From contig JBAJFG010000006.1 of NCBI GenBank assembly GCA_037903475.1, positions 311,501 to 375,500 on the forward strand: 64,000 bases of DNA, given 5' to 3'. Numbering within the stretch: position 1 is the first letter of the stretch; every line of letters starts with the position of its first letter. The stretch comes from Ancylostoma caninum. Lineage: Eukaryota; Nematoda; Chromadorea; Rhabditida; Ancylostomatidae. Below are positions 11,293-23,516 of the stretch, piece by piece. Both the position numbers and the translations under genes were made by a program. The notes below the pieces were generated by a model. It was not told the origin of the DNA. It searched no databases and saw only the letters and a list, made by a program, of their open reading frames with translations.

Positions 11293-12142
11293 GGATTTTT
11301 GAGCGTTTTATTTTTATTTACAAATTTTATTTTCTCGTAATAGAAGAATGTTAATCAATGATGGATTTTCTATTCTGTTCGATTACCTTTTGCCATCTTT
11401 CTGGTGATTTCAAAGTTCCTCTCTCGTAGAATTTCTTGTCTTTTTCAGCAAAAAAGTGGGCTACATAAGATGTCCTCATCTTCAGTAAAGGTCTTTCCAT
11501 TCAAGGATGTTTACAACGATCAAAAGAAGTGACAATCGGTGGTGCAAGATCAGTGCTATATGGTGCTTTGCACCCATTCGCAAACAAGCTCCAATAACTT
11601 TTGCCGAGTTGCTAAAGATGTATGCGGTATAGCATTGTCTAGGTGGAATATATTTTGAAGTGCTTCTAAGGAACCGAAGTGTCAATTCGGACCTCTACTG
11701 TCGAAAACTGATGAAATTAGCTGGAGCAATTTTGGAAAACCAACAAGGACAGCGAGTCGCAAAAGTAGTATGCTATCAAGACAATGCTAGACCGCATACA
11801 TACATATGTATTTGACGAGTAGGCAAAAACTATTGGAGCTTGGATGGGAACTGATGTTGCATCCACCATATGCCCTGACCTTCTGCAATCCGACTACCAC
11901 TTAGTCAGATCGTTGCAGAACTACTTGGGTGGGAAAACCTTTACCAAACATTAGGATATGAAATCTTATGCTGCGCAGTTTTTTTTTGCCGAAAAGCACC
12001 AGAAGATCTATGAGAGAGAAAATATGAAACCACCAGAAAGATGGCGAAAATTAATCGAAGAAAGTTTTTTAAAAAACATATAATTGATTAATGTTCTTCC
12101 ATTATGAGGGAACTAAGTTTTTTTTGCAATGCTTAAAAATCA
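11293..12142. mobile_element. foldback of two mariner 3' halves
   Basis: The left half (11293 to about 11690) reads on the minus strand and the right half (about 11676-12142) on the plus strand. Each encodes the mariner transposase from the second catalytic Asp onward: DNA-PHT, then TRQKLLEL, the YLGGKTF/SLNGKTF segment, AEKHQKIYE-type and SPERWRKL-type tails. Both mariner 3' ends therefore point outward, and the outer 50 bp are inverted repeats of each other (GATTTTTGAGCG against GATTTTTAAGCATT). Both halves carry stops and frameshifts. No TA duplication could be fixed with certainty. Confidence 0.75.
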
Positions 12143-12539
12143 TATCTTCTTTCCGAATAACCCAATACATGCCGCGAAACAGTAATCGGTCTTTGGAAGT
12201 TCACTACTCCACAAGATCGGAGTCTAGGTAGACGCTTTTCAGACTGTTATGAAGCACAGGATATGCCCTATCCAAAAACTAATTAATATGCATTATAATC
12301 ACTATGTAGTCACAGTTGGCAAAATAATAATAATAGTTTTTGGAAGCACCAAGTGACTTGCTTGATTTGTTCAATACTTTCCTATATCGACTCAAGTGTG
12401 TGACTCGTTCACTGTCTTTATCTGCGCTCAATCACAAGGATCAAGAGCCTGAAAAACGAATTGAACATACGAAACCAAATTGCAGGAAAGCGGAAATTTG
12501 ATGATACTCAAAGTCACTAAAGAAAAGTAATCTGTAAAC

Positions 12540-12640
12540 GTTTCTCGCCGCTCCGTAGTTGTCGAGGTTATTGTGGGAAAGGTAGGCTAAAGCTCTCATA
12601 GCCGTAGAAATAAGCACATTCATAATAGAGGCAATTACCA
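12540..12640 (-). CDS. possible internal exon, unknown product
   Basis: On the minus strand the acceptor CTTTTTTTTCCAATGCAG precedes 33 codons reading VIASIMNVLISTAMRALAYL and SHNNLDNYGAARN, followed by GTTTAC as a possible donor. The codons favour C in the third position. One hydrophobic stretch could span a membrane. A further acceptor (GTTTTTCAG) lies at about 12448. The surrounding frame is open for 166 codons (12441-12941), but much of it is Phe/Leu-rich and less convincing. The family is not recognised. Confidence 0.25.
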
Positions 12641-13300
12641 CTGCATTGGAAAAAAAGGCAGCGAACGTGCGATTACTCGTTGAATTCCACGGAAAGAACT
12701 TCCGGGAAGCGTGGGGAAATCCCGTTCTTGCATTTTGCAACTGGAATCCGAAAATGACGAAATGGAGAAAGAAGGATGGAAAATGAGAGGGCAAACTGCT
12801 AAAAAGGAGCAAAGACATATGAAAAACATATGTTAGTGGTAGGGTGGCTAACATGAGGACGCAAGCGCTCTTCAAAAAAAAAGGTTGCGGGTAAATATGA
12901 AGAAGACCCACTTCATGAAGAACGTCTATTACGAGCGACAACGAATATAACTGGAAGCATTTAGGAACATAGACGTATTTCTTGGTTTATTTTCAACGCA
13001 CAACAACTATGAATAATGACCTCAAAGTAAAGCTGGACTGTGAAAGAAGATTCATTCACTAAAACGTGCACTCTTCACAAATTATTTTGAAGTTGTACAG
13101 GAACAATTAAAACCCATGAAAACATATAGTCAGAACCTACTAAAGCAAAGTCGTAGAACGCAATGAATGAGGAATTTTCTTTTAAAAAAAAGCAAAAATG
13201 GAAGAACTCATGAACACAAGAAGGCAAGAAGAGTGAAATCCTGGCAGCTTGACGCAGAACGGCACGGATAAGTCCTCGTGTACTTGCTCAGCCTTACTGA

Positions 13301-13501
13301 TATCGATGGCGGCGTCATAATGCGGGGTCTTCAAAAGTGCTATCGCATCTTACGCAGCCTAGTCACGGGGCCGAAGCTTTGAATGAGGTTTTAAAGGAAG
13401 CACTGAAGCAGATAAGCTTCGGAGCTCTATTCTTGGGCGTTACAAGCGATCGCGGCGATTTACACGTTTTCAAAGCAAGATTCTACTTTGGCAATTCACT
13501 G
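13301..13501 (+). CDS. coding-like exon, unknown product
   Basis: The frame is open from 13301, and the best stretch, SHGAEALNEVLKEALKQISF followed by GALFLGVTSDRGDLHVFKAR and FYFGNSL, is protein-like. It ends at CTG followed by GTAATA, a usable donor. The start is not defined; there is only a weak AG at about 13336. No domain was recognised. Possible partner exons on the plus strand were not found within 1 kb on either side. Confidence 0.3.
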
Positions 13502-13599
13502 GTAATAACTGGATCGTTTTGTACATAAGGTTACAAAATGTAGTGTCTACGGAGGTTATGGGTCTACGCCTACCCTTTAGGATTGCCCCCCACGCTACG

Positions 13600-16500
13600 A
13601 AATAAGTACGATTTGCGTGAGCCAACACCCCCACAAGCGAAGCTGAGGCGGAGATACAATTTCTGAGGATTTGGAGCAGAGATAAAATCGTAGTGTTTAA
13701 TTATAATTTTAAATACATTCTCGAACAAAAGCTATAGCTGTGTTGATTTGGAATGCGAGTTTCTGTGTTAAACTATTATAAGAAACTGCTATAATTTTAT
13801 TCAAAATTCACCCAGAATTGATATTACTCTTTGACATTCTACATGCGGAATGTAGCTGGTTTCTTGCGAGATGTCACTGCATTGTAACTGGAAAAAGCGA
13901 TTCAGTCACATCTTATCCCTTCAAAGTTTTTAGAATTTTCCTCCGCCATGTCTGGACGACCTGGTAGTAACGAGCACGACTCTCGATTCCAAATGGGAAA
14001 AGGAGAGCAATCAATGTGTCGAGTGGGGCTCACAATTTTGGTTCAATTATCCAAGTTCGATACCATTTTCGATTATCTTATTGATGCTTTAATCTTGCCA
14101 AGTAACGCAACATGTACTCTCTAAACCCATTATGCTTTATGCTATAGTATTCCACTGCAGTTTTAGCCTCACTAGAGCCATCAAACATGAGGGAGAAATT
14201 CCCAAACTCTTCAATAGCCTTATAAGTTTTTTTGAGAACCAAAGACTGAAAAATACTTCGGAAAGGAGTTTAGTTACACGTTTACCGCGACGAGAAGGTC
14301 TGCGTCCACTATTAGTTTATCATCTTCCCAATATGAATTTAGAAAACAAAATTAAGCGCGTATGTAGTACTCTGTAGGGCAATTTTCTGAATTTTTTTGA
14401 ACCCGTCTCCTCATGATAAGCCCTTTTTCATGCTAGAATAAAAATTGCAGCAACAGACGTATGGGAACGACTTAGCGCTATTCTCCAACATATAAACCGC
14501 CACGGATTAAAAGCATTCAGGGTACAGAGTTCCATGTCAATCAACACATCAAGGATCAAATGGGCTTCCTGCGATGATAATGCAATAATCTTACGATTGA
14601 GTTACGTCACGACAAGAACAACACAGTCGATCACAAACAGCTGGTCATCTTTGCTGATGCTAACTTTCCCAACTACCACATGGGTGAAGTTTTGTGGTAC
14701 TGAATCCCCCAACTGAATTAGTGAACTCATCCAATACCAATAAGTCTTTTGCTGGTTCTAGGCTTAACATCAGCAGGAAGTGATGGCACTAGAGAATAAG
14801 AAGTTGTTTACTTGGCACCTAGAATGAACACCTCAAAGAGCGATTAGCCAGAAGGCAATCTCATGCACAACTGCTTTTCATCTGACAAAGCGTCCACAGA
14901 AACGACGGCAATATATCCTTTTGAATGTCAGGTCAGCTGTCGCATCCTGGAGCATTTATCTTTAAGAAACATGCACAGAACCCTGTTGTAAAAAGAGAAC
15001 AAAGCACGACTGCCTAGCCTGAAAATGAATAGGCGGCTGCAGTTCATTCTCTAAGAAACGTGAGAAGTTGCTCTGCAGTTGGGGCAATATTGTTAGGCGA
15101 GCAACAAACAGATTGAGTGAACAACGCGATAAAAATTCGGAATGTGAGCGCGGAGGCGGACAACGATTCCCAGGCGATTTCAACCGCAAACTTCGACAGC
15201 AAGCGCAATGGAGCTGCTCTCGTTAGGAACGAAAACTTACGCTCGAACGGACGAAAATACCCCAGGCACTAGATAGATAAGGGCAGAATCACTGCGTATC
15301 TTCTCGATACAACTGGATATAGAAGCTGCACTATACAACAAATCTTTTAGTGCCATCAAAGTATTATGGGTCGATTCGCACATTGTATGTATGTTCCAGA
15401 ACAGCAAATAAATGAGGCCGCTTCAAAAAAAAAAGACCCACGTAGTGTCTGGCCATGTCGGTCTTCTCCAAGATGACATCATTTATTTATCTGCTCATTT
15501 ATCTTTTTACGTATTTATATATGGAAGGATCACGATGTGCAAAATATTACGCAGCATGGAAAACAGCAACAATAATTCATAGACAAAATTACATTTTTTG
15601 TCCAAAAAAAAACACGGAAAATTTGAAATTTTCCGAATTGTTTTACTTCAATAGAAATGCAGGGTTTTTTTTCGCTAAGTCTGGGACACTTTTGTCGTTA
15701 AAACGGAGAATCAGCACCTCGATTGGTTGGTAATTCCTGCTCTTATACTCCACTGACCCAGCTTCTTCGAATTAGTGGCTTCAGAAGCATTCAAATTCGA
15801 ACTGAATGAGAGAAGAAAATAGTGTTTTCTCCATGCTTGAGAAATTATTTCTGAACCTTGAAGCTCAATGAATACATAGTTAAAAAGACGTAAACATAAG
15901 AGAAACTGACATTACATACACACGTACAAACGGAGGAAACGACCGCTGAAGCCGCAAGGACATACTTCCTATATTTAATTCTTATTGTTTTTCGAAGAAT
16001 TCAATTTTGATAGGCTTTGGTGTGCACAAGTTGCACGTTTCTATATGCGTGGTAATCCTTGGAGAGAAAATCGGATCCAGAACCAATCGACCCGTCAAAA
16101 GCTGGAGCTCCACTTCCCCTTTCAGCAGTACCACATGCGTCTGCCGTTTCTGTAGCAGAGTGAAAGCCTAACAGGAACGGGTTGTTGACTTGTTGCCTTA
16201 CTCTACTCCTCCCTAATCCGGAGGAGCTCTACCTACTCCTGAGAGCTCAGTTTGAATTTATGTATAGTTTTCAATGATTGTGTTCCTGAAATCCCGGCTG
16301 TCTAGGTCCCCAAGAAGGCGAAGACTCTAGTTTTGTAATTAGCACTAGCATACATGCATCCATCTACATATCAAAGCATAAATGAGTGGATGTAGAAAAT
16401 AGTGAGACCTTTATACTAAGAGCATCGAGTGGCTCATGGATATACCGACACCTTACATCTTACGTAATATGTGTACATTGTACTTCTTGGTCATTTAATA
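13600..16500. other. no assignable gene
   Basis: Scattered short frames only. Opposing frames at 14962-15240 are open on both strands, and the plus-strand one (REKLLCSWGNIVRRATNRLS) is charged and could be a retroelement remnant. I could not assign it. The stretch at 15480-15620 is A/T-rich with short TTTA runs. Confidence 0.3.
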
Positions 16501-16503
16501 GTA

Positions 16504-17776
16504 TTAGGTGCGTGCAAAAGTTCCGGGGCAGTTGGTGGTATTTCACCGTTCAATGTTATTTTGCTATTTGCGTTTGCGATATCCTGCAATGGTTTTCATG
16601 TGTGCTGGTAGCGTAAAACATCTGCTACCTAAACTACTTTTGGCTCGGGTCTACGTCACATCATTGCGCTGTTTTGGGTGTAAAACCAATGCTATGAGTT
16701 GCGCAATAAATGGGGGAATTTCGCTTTATGAAATCAAATCTAAAGGATCAACACGAGAAGCGACCCATAGCATCAATAATGCGTCTGTGGAGAGTATGTT
16801 CTCCAAAACGCCAGGTGCTCGAAGGTTCCTAGGAATTCTGGGCGGAGATGAGAGCCTGGACAATGCTTCACAAGTAGGTCAGAAATTTGGTCATCGCAAA
16901 GGGGCCAGGAAAGAGCAGGTTGAATCAGACCTTGTACAAACTGCGCAAGATATTACGGGGAATTAAGTCAGTAATGTCTCGTCACTTGAAGAAAATCGGT
17001 AAGAAGGGGAAGGTGAGTAGATGAATTTCGCGTGATTTGAGCGAAGACCACCAACCTCCACACTGGCAAGTTTGCAGATATTGACCTTCAGATTCTCTAA
17101 CAATTCGTTTCATGGAAGAATTGTTATTGTTGATAGAGAACGGGTCAGGTACGGCAACAGGAGGAGGTCATCCCAAAATCCGGGCTCCTGCCACCCACCT
17201 AAAAAATGGCCGAACCATCACTACCTTCTTTAAAAAAAATTTGATCTTTCATGGTCAGCAACGAGACTCATCTACAATAAATTTGTTTTTCAATACATGC
17301 ACAATAATCGTCCTACAGTAATGTCTTTTCCCTAAAGTAATCACGGGAAAACTCCTAAGCATAGGGCCGACACATGCGGAAAGATGTGGTTTGAACCGGC
17401 TGTGGGATAACGCACACAAGCACGTTGCAGTGTCAACTGTATAAAGAATTGGCTATTCGTGCTCCGAAAACCTAGCCTAACCTATATTACTCCTTATATC
17501 CGCCTCTAGCAGACTACCCCCATTTCAACCTTCTTTGGCTTTACCTCCGCTGTAAAACTTTCAATGAACAGGCCCTACTGGAAAACGACGTGTGCCACTA
17601 TTACAAGTGTAGACCTGTTAAATTTTTAGCTTCTGGAAAAATTTTTCTGTGCCATATTGACAACAATACGGAGATGCGAAAGCTTTTTGTTTTGAACAAT
17701 ATTGCTGACTTTAGGTCAAGTTATGGCGTTTTGAAAAATTAGGTGCAACTGCCCCGGAACTTTTGCACGCACCTAA
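16504..17776 (+). mobile_element. full-length, inactivated mariner element, 1273 bp
   Basis: Terminal inverted repeats of about 30 bp (TTAGGTGCGTGCAAAAGTTC at the left, its complement at the right) are flanked by TA at 16502-16503 and 17777-17778. The interior is a dead mariner transposase in pieces: YEIKSKGSTREATHSINNA, then GDESLDNASQVGQK (the GDxSLxDxPRSGR region), MSRHLKKIGK (the HLKxIGK helix), ENGSGTATG (the DEKWV region) and LWDNAHKHVAVSTV (second Asp region). Frames change at least five times. Length and ends fit an intact mariner that has decayed in place. Confidence 0.85.
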
Positions 17777-18129
17777 TACATAGGTACTTTTAAAAGCCTA
17801 ACTGAATTGGAGGAATGTCGTTTGTAATGCATTATGAAAGCCATTACTGCGGTAAAACGAGAAACAAAGAAGCAAAGCGAGCGCAAGGATGAAGGGCTTA
17901 AAGGCGCTGACGACACTGAGCGATCGGATTAACCTGCGCCGAACGAACACCTATGAGATAAATTCGGCTCCTAATGAGAATTTTTCGCAGCTACTATCGT
18001 CATTAGCTTAAATAAGCGTTATATAAAATCTTCATGCTCATCCCCACTACTTAACTAGCAGACCAAAAGCTCATCAGTATAAAGGAATTCTGGCTCTTCA
18101 GTATAAAGAAATTCTAAGTTTTTTTGTGA

Positions 18130-18376
18130 ACACTGAATGTCATCGCTTACTGAAATTATGCCATGCCGAGGGGGGGGGGGGCTAGGGACGTACATGAACA
18201 TACTAATATTTAGGACTGAACTTCACTTTTTTCTCAGTTCTGACTCTTTAAATTCAGAATCAATTTTCATTAACTTTGTTTTTAAAACTACTGCCGTTCG
18301 GGTCCCCAAAGCCGTCCCCAGTCACCACACTTTTCCCACGCCCCTTCGCCTTGTCGATCTTCTGTAATCGCCACTG
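18130..18376 (-). mobile_element. hAT-like MITE copy, inverted
   Basis: The right end reads CGCCACTG. Read in reverse, it gives CAGTGGCGATTACAG, then GGGGCGTGGGAAAAG and CGGCTTTGGGGACCCG, closely following the copies at 6552 and 29618. A G-run at about 18168-18182 corresponds to the opposite subterminal run. The left boundary is uncertain. Confidence 0.6.
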
Positions 18377-18600
18377 CTAAATAAATCTAAATATAAACAG
18401 ATTCAAAGTATTTTCATCTTCGCGAAAAACACTACGCAGGGGCACGCTGAATTGATACATATACTCAAGGTTTAAGCAAGAAGAATGAAAGAATGTGAAT
18501 ATGGAAAGCGAACTTCTGGCGTTTGCGAGAATCGAGGAAATTGGAGTGAGTGCGTCGTTCACACAGAAGTGCTATTAGTCAGAGCATTGTGCACTTATAG

Positions 18601-18800
18601 TACACCTCGATTCAAGGGCTTCAGCTTGAGGATTTTTTGCAGAAGAATATGGAGCACAACACATGATTGTGTATACGAGGAATCTGGTGCGAATTCAGCT
18701 CAGAAATTCAATTTGCTCATGCTTCGAATCGAAAACACCACGAAAGGGAGGAAGCTAAGCAATAATGACTTCGGAGAAAATACCCCAGGAATTCACCAAC
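18601..18800 (-). pseudogene. duplicated exon, broken copy
   Basis: This stretch matches 21750-21938 at roughly 85 to 90 percent in direct orientation. On the minus strand it reads VNSWGIFSEVIIA, stop, LPPF-GVFDSKHEQIEF: the same peptide as the intact copy but with an internal stop. Conservative I/V differences between the copies suggest the frame was once coding. The duplication continues on the plus-strand left side (GCATTGTG-ACTT). The function is unknown. Confidence 0.5.
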
Positions 18801-19307
18801 GTTGGTTTGAGGAGCCACTCTTGAAAAGTAAGCATTAGCAAGTAAATAAGCGGCTTCCTGGGAGGCATGTGCAGTAACAAAACTCGTATTTCAATATTGC
18901 TTAATCTTTTCCTCTGTTATCAGGAGAATGATCAACTTAGGTTAACTGGTGGTCCTCAGGAGACCTAGCCAGGCAGGTTCATAAAGTAGTGGTGAATGTC
19001 AATGCATTGGTGAATGAAAAGAAAAGGTCGGTGGTGTCAGTCATTTTGATGTGCTGGACGAAAGCAAAATGAGGAATTCATATCAGAGGACAAAGAGTGC
19101 TTGGAGTAGTGCTGCTTATTCACTGAAAGTCATGCACTATTTTAATCCTAACGAGGTTCCATTGCACCATGAAGAGAAGAAAAGTGCTTCATTTAGTCTT
19201 TCAACAGGTTATTGTGAAGAGTCCTTGCCAGATCACTCCTCAGAGGCAGCAGTCAATGCAAATTTCCACCTCTGAGATGAGTCCTGTCTCGTGTAATCGG
19301 CCATTAG

Positions 19308-19841
19308 CAAGCTGTAATGGTGAGTAGAACACAAGGAATCGTCACGAACATGCTGAGATATTGCAGCAAGTGCCGTAGATACTGCCCGTTGATAAATCGA
19401 CTATTTGTTGACGATGTGCCGCTTTACGAAGACCCGGTCATTTTTAGGCGGGCCGGCGAGCGTGGCATTCAGGTGGCGCGACCCACGAAATTCCTTCTCC
19501 GCTCGGAAAACATCACTCAGATTGTGTGAGTTTCTTGCGTGTTTCGCGCTACTTCTTTATTGAATGTAAGTTCTACGTCGGTCGAAGATCCGAAATTTGC
19601 CACGAAAGTTTGCCCAAGTGCTACCAACCACCTTGAAAACAGATTCTTACCTCGAAAATCGTTTCTGGCATTTCAGGTAGACAGAATTTCCCAGCTTTAT
19701 CACCCACTGGGACGGAGGCACAAACGTAGGCCAAACACCCTAAAAAGCCAGCAACTCCCTTTTTTTGAAGGCTTTCTTCTCGGCGAACAAAAGCTGAGCA
19801 TTAGCCGTCTCCGGAAAATGATCAAGGTTTACCACAAGTGA
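19308..19841 (+). CDS. possible two-exon gene fragment
   Basis: Exon one (19308-19523) follows a CATTAG acceptor and reads in one frame with good codon bias: MLRYCSKCRRYCPLINRLF, VDDVPLYEDPVIFRRAGERG, then IQVARPTKFLLRSENITQI. It contains a Cys-x2-Cys-x3-Cys cluster. A GTGTGAGT donor follows. Exon two (19677-19841) follows TCTGGCATTTCAG and reads VDRISQLYHPLGRRHKRRPN to a stop after KMIKVYHK; the phases are compatible at 0. The family is not recognised. The upstream exon at 19051-19275 is uncertain. Confidence 0.33.
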
Positions 19842-20464
19842 GCTGGAATTGTTGCGTAGTGTTTGGCGAGAATAGCTCACTGATTGAATTTCGCATGTCT
19901 TCAGATGCAAATCACAACCTACTGGAGGTGTAAACGAGTTTATTGTCTATTTCGGGACATCCTACGTATACGTATTGAATTAGCATGGTGAGAAAACGAG
20001 TCAGCTTGGGATTCATACTGCACAAATATTTAGAAAAGCAGGTAAAAATTGTCTTCACAGAAATTTGTGTGAAACTGATGGTAGTGCACTTGAAGTATTT
20101 CCACTCAATTACGGTCACAATGAAGTCGACGAATCAATACAAATTCCTTCGCGTAGGGTGTATATTAATAGTATCACGAAGTATTGGGGAACAATACAGT
20201 TTCCATGGAAAGAACTATCTCAAAGACCACAACTCTTTCAGTAATCTTGCATTTATGAGATCCTACAAACTCAGGGTTCTGCACGGGAGATTTCTGGATG
20301 AATTCCGGCTGAATCTCGCAAAAACTGTGCAGTGCTACAACACAGACCGTGGATTTCGGTTAAACTCTAGACAAAATAAGTGTCTTTTTCGTTTAAATTG
20401 GAAGTAAGTTCATGGTGGGTGATAGTTCCCATCTCTCCACTGTCTCAATCCAAACAGGTCTTAC

Positions 20465-20589
20465 CGGAAAATAATAATCGTAGCGGTACAAAATGAGATT
20501 CTAAGCAGATAATATATCTTTTGTTTTTTTAGGAATAAATTGTAGGAAAATGCCATGCGAGCGAAATTGTAAGGGCACCAGCGTCTGGA
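20465..20589 (-). CDS. possible internal exon
   Basis: Minus strand: GGGTTTTCAG acceptor, then SRRWCPYNFARMAFSYNLFL and KKQKIYYLLRISFCTA, then a GTAAGACC donor. Both splice signals are good, but the peptide is only 41 codons and not recognised. The opposite strand has nothing better. Confidence 0.22.
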
Positions 20590-21837
20590 CTGAAAACCCA
20601 TGAGGATGCATATGAAGCACCAAAACGAACCGGAAGAAACAGCACAGAACACGCACGCATTAGGATTACTAGGACACGGGAGGGCTCAATACGACACAAG
20701 CTTTGTTTTCATGGATTATTTGAAAGGAAGTGCTCATAAGGCTTAGGTAAGACTACAACTGGCGTAGAACTACGTACAACCATTGAGATCAATACTTTTT
20801 CTATGAATAGAATATGAATAAGGCCCCAGGATCATCCGGGTTGGAATTTGTGAAATGGTATCCAGCGGAGTTGTTTTGATAGCCTGACTCCGCTTGGTTA
20901 TGCACTCACGAATCACATATCTGACTATGAAGTGTGGGCAAAGAAAGAAAAGGTCGTTTGAGTCCAGTCCTGCAATGTCCTGTGAGATTTACAACGGCAT
21001 CTATAGGTGCAGAACACTCTCACCTGTACAACCATGAAACTTGGATGTCGAGCTAAAAAGAAATGAATGCTTGGAAAGTGCTCAACGAAAAACAAAGGCA
21101 ATTTGTGGTAGATGCATGTGCCAGCGCAGGTCAGACTCACACATCTATGTGGGAGGGGTATCTCCATGAAGACCGGCCAGTACAGCAATATACGCCGTGA
21201 ATGGAGAATACGGCGTGGCCGCATCATATAAGTGTAAGGATGTGAGTCTTCTGAGCTGCACCAGGGCTACAACTGGGCACGAGAGTTTATCGCAAGCATC
21301 TGTGTAGTATAAGTTGCCTCGAAGACACAACTATGGATCTTCACTCCAGTGCCCAAAAACCAGACTTCTAGAGTTAACCTGTCAAATAATTGCAGGAAAA
21401 TGAACTTCGGCGAATCAAATACATAGCTAGTAGGCGTAGCCCACACCAAAAATACAAAGTCGCAAAAAAAACTATGAAAAGACGCTCATGATCACACATA
21501 TTTTTGATGGGGAATATAGATGACAGCAGATGATGATGATCCGGCCACATGGAGAGGAAGTATGACACGACATATTTCAGAACTGTGACATCACTGTATA
21601 AATAAACAATGCCTTGATATCGCAGATATTTCAAGCGACAATTCCCCAATTTGTGCCCTTTTGCTGCATGATTTGTGTAAATAGCAAGTGCACCAGGGGT
21701 AATTGATGCTATACTTTCGTCCATATGGAATGGCATTGTGTACTTCTGTTACACTTTGTTTCAAGTGCTTGAGGCGCCTTTGCAGAACAATGTGGAGCGC
21801 AACACATGAGTGTGCATACGAGAAACCTGGTGCGAAT

Positions 21838-22074
21838 TCAGCGCAGAAATCCAATTTGCTCATGCTTCGAATCGAAAACAACACCAAATGAAGGAAGCTG
21901 AGCAACAATGACTTCGGAGAAAATACCACTGGAATTCACTATAAATGGCAAGTGCAGTAGGGTTATTAATGTTATATTTTCATTCGAACGTACGCTTGCA
22001 GAAGATTCTTTTACGGTGGTAGGGACGTCCATGAACAGAGGGACCACAGAGATGCTGGTCTGGCTTTGGTTCAT
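21838..22074 (-). CDS. duplicated exon, open copy
   Basis: The minus-strand frame is open for 78 codons and reads VPLFMDVPTTVKESSASVRS, NENITLITLLHLPFIVNSSG, IFSEVIVAQLPSFGVVFDSK and HEQIGFLR before the stop. About the last 34 residues match the broken copy at 18601-18800. FDxxxxxIGF recalls the C-terminal motif of pepsin-family aspartic proteases, but the residues before it do not fit that family, so the function is left open. No clean acceptor was found. It may be one exon of a larger gene or a duplicated gene fragment. Confidence 0.38.
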   Translation of the reverse strand: MNQSQTSISVVPLFMDVPTTVKESSASVRSNENITLITLLHLPFIVNSSGIFSEVIVAQLPSFGVVFDSKHEQIGFLR

Positions 22075-22099
22075 TCAACATCTCTCTTCGTTCAAAGTT

Positions 22100-23510
22100 C
22101 TATTTGGCGGATACGGTTGTCTTCCCTGGGTTCGGAGAAGCAAGAGCAGAGCACGGTGCTTGGAGTTTCCCGCTCTAATAAGTTGGGGCACAGACATTCG
22201 AAACGTAGTGCCTGTACGCTGCTGGACTGATTCACCATCTAAACATTGTCTTTCTTTTAAGAAAATCATCCTTCTACGCGGATTTATCCGTTCTAGGGCA
22301 GGTGCATAAGTAATTTTCGGCCATCCTCTACGACTGCTGTAACAAAAAGAGGGTTCCTGGATGGGATTCATGAACGCATAACCAATCGAAACCAGATAAG
22401 TAAACCAGTTTTTGTGCCCTGCTTCTCTTAGCATTTCGTACATAATCTATATAATAACCAGGCACTCTAACCATTTTTGGTTTGCTTGGTCTCCGGCCGT
22501 GAGTGCAGTACAGGCGAAGACCCTTACGTCATCTATGAATTGCACTTGATTGCATATTCATATCATGCCTGATTGTTTGAACAAGCAGCTTCATTTGCAG
22601 CAGCAAAAGTACACAAAGACATAGGCCCCTCCACTAGAAGTGTAGCTGGAGACTGACTGAAGATTTTTAGCTGGATTTGCGCCTGTATGCCCTTGACGGC
22701 AATGTGATTAACAAATTTCCACAAAAACAACCTAACTATCTATCCACGCTTAGCTCCGATTAGCGAAACTTGCTAATTTCAGTATTTTCTGGTAAAAGGC
22801 AATGCTCTTTCAATAGAAATCTCAATAGGAGAAATTAGACCGTTTAGGACATAATAGCACAGCCCCGAGTATGCTCCAGGAGAAAAAAAAACAATAGTTG
22901 AGCCACATGTGCACATATTTATTGGTGAGAGGTAATAATTTTGCTGCAAACAGAGTTCAAGCACCCACATGCTTTGCCAATAGATAGCCATTAATTTCCC
23001 TGTACGAATGACCGATTCTATGCCGGATTTATCTGGGTAGAAGCAGAAATTTGTTGGGGTCTCGAGAAGTTCTTGAGGCGAGCCGCTTTTTCTTGGAAAT
23101 GCATTTCGTTGAGAATACGTACAAGGATTTAATAAAGTACTGTGGGTTTGTTCAAATATAATACTATTGAAGATTAGTGCATATATTTCTCATTTGAGAT
23201 GGATTAGTAAATGGAGGTAGGTGTTGACACAAAATGTAGGGAATGAGATAGCACAGACTAGAAGATTTCGCGGAGAAGAAAATCATACCATTCACTGATG
23301 TAATATTGGCCAAAAGATTACTTACCCAACTATCCCCTTCTTTCTATTGAATCATCTAGAAATTCCTTCAAAGAAAAGAAGAAGGAAAAAAAGGAGAACG
23401 ACTTCTAAAAAGTTGATCGGCAAAGTATGTATGTTAGGTTATTCAGAAATTTCCTAAAATGATTCAAGAATTAAGACCTTATACAACCTACCGAAAATGA
23501 TGAAGAAACA
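22100..23510. other. no assignable gene
   Basis: Opposing open frames at 22075-22443 have no recognisable domain. The rest, to 23510, is A/T-rich with only short frames. Confidence 0.35.
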
Positions 23511-23516
23511 GACATA

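Noticed and set aside
12441..12941. 166-codon minus-strand frame as a whole gene
   Set aside because: Much of it is Phe/Leu/Ser-rich reading of pyrimidine tracts. Only the part between good splice signals (12540-12640) is kept as a possible exon.
21838..21900. Aspartic-protease C-terminal motif (FDSKHEQIGF)
   Set aside because: FDxxxxxIGF fits, but the preceding ILGxxFLxxxY segment of pepsin-like proteases is absent.
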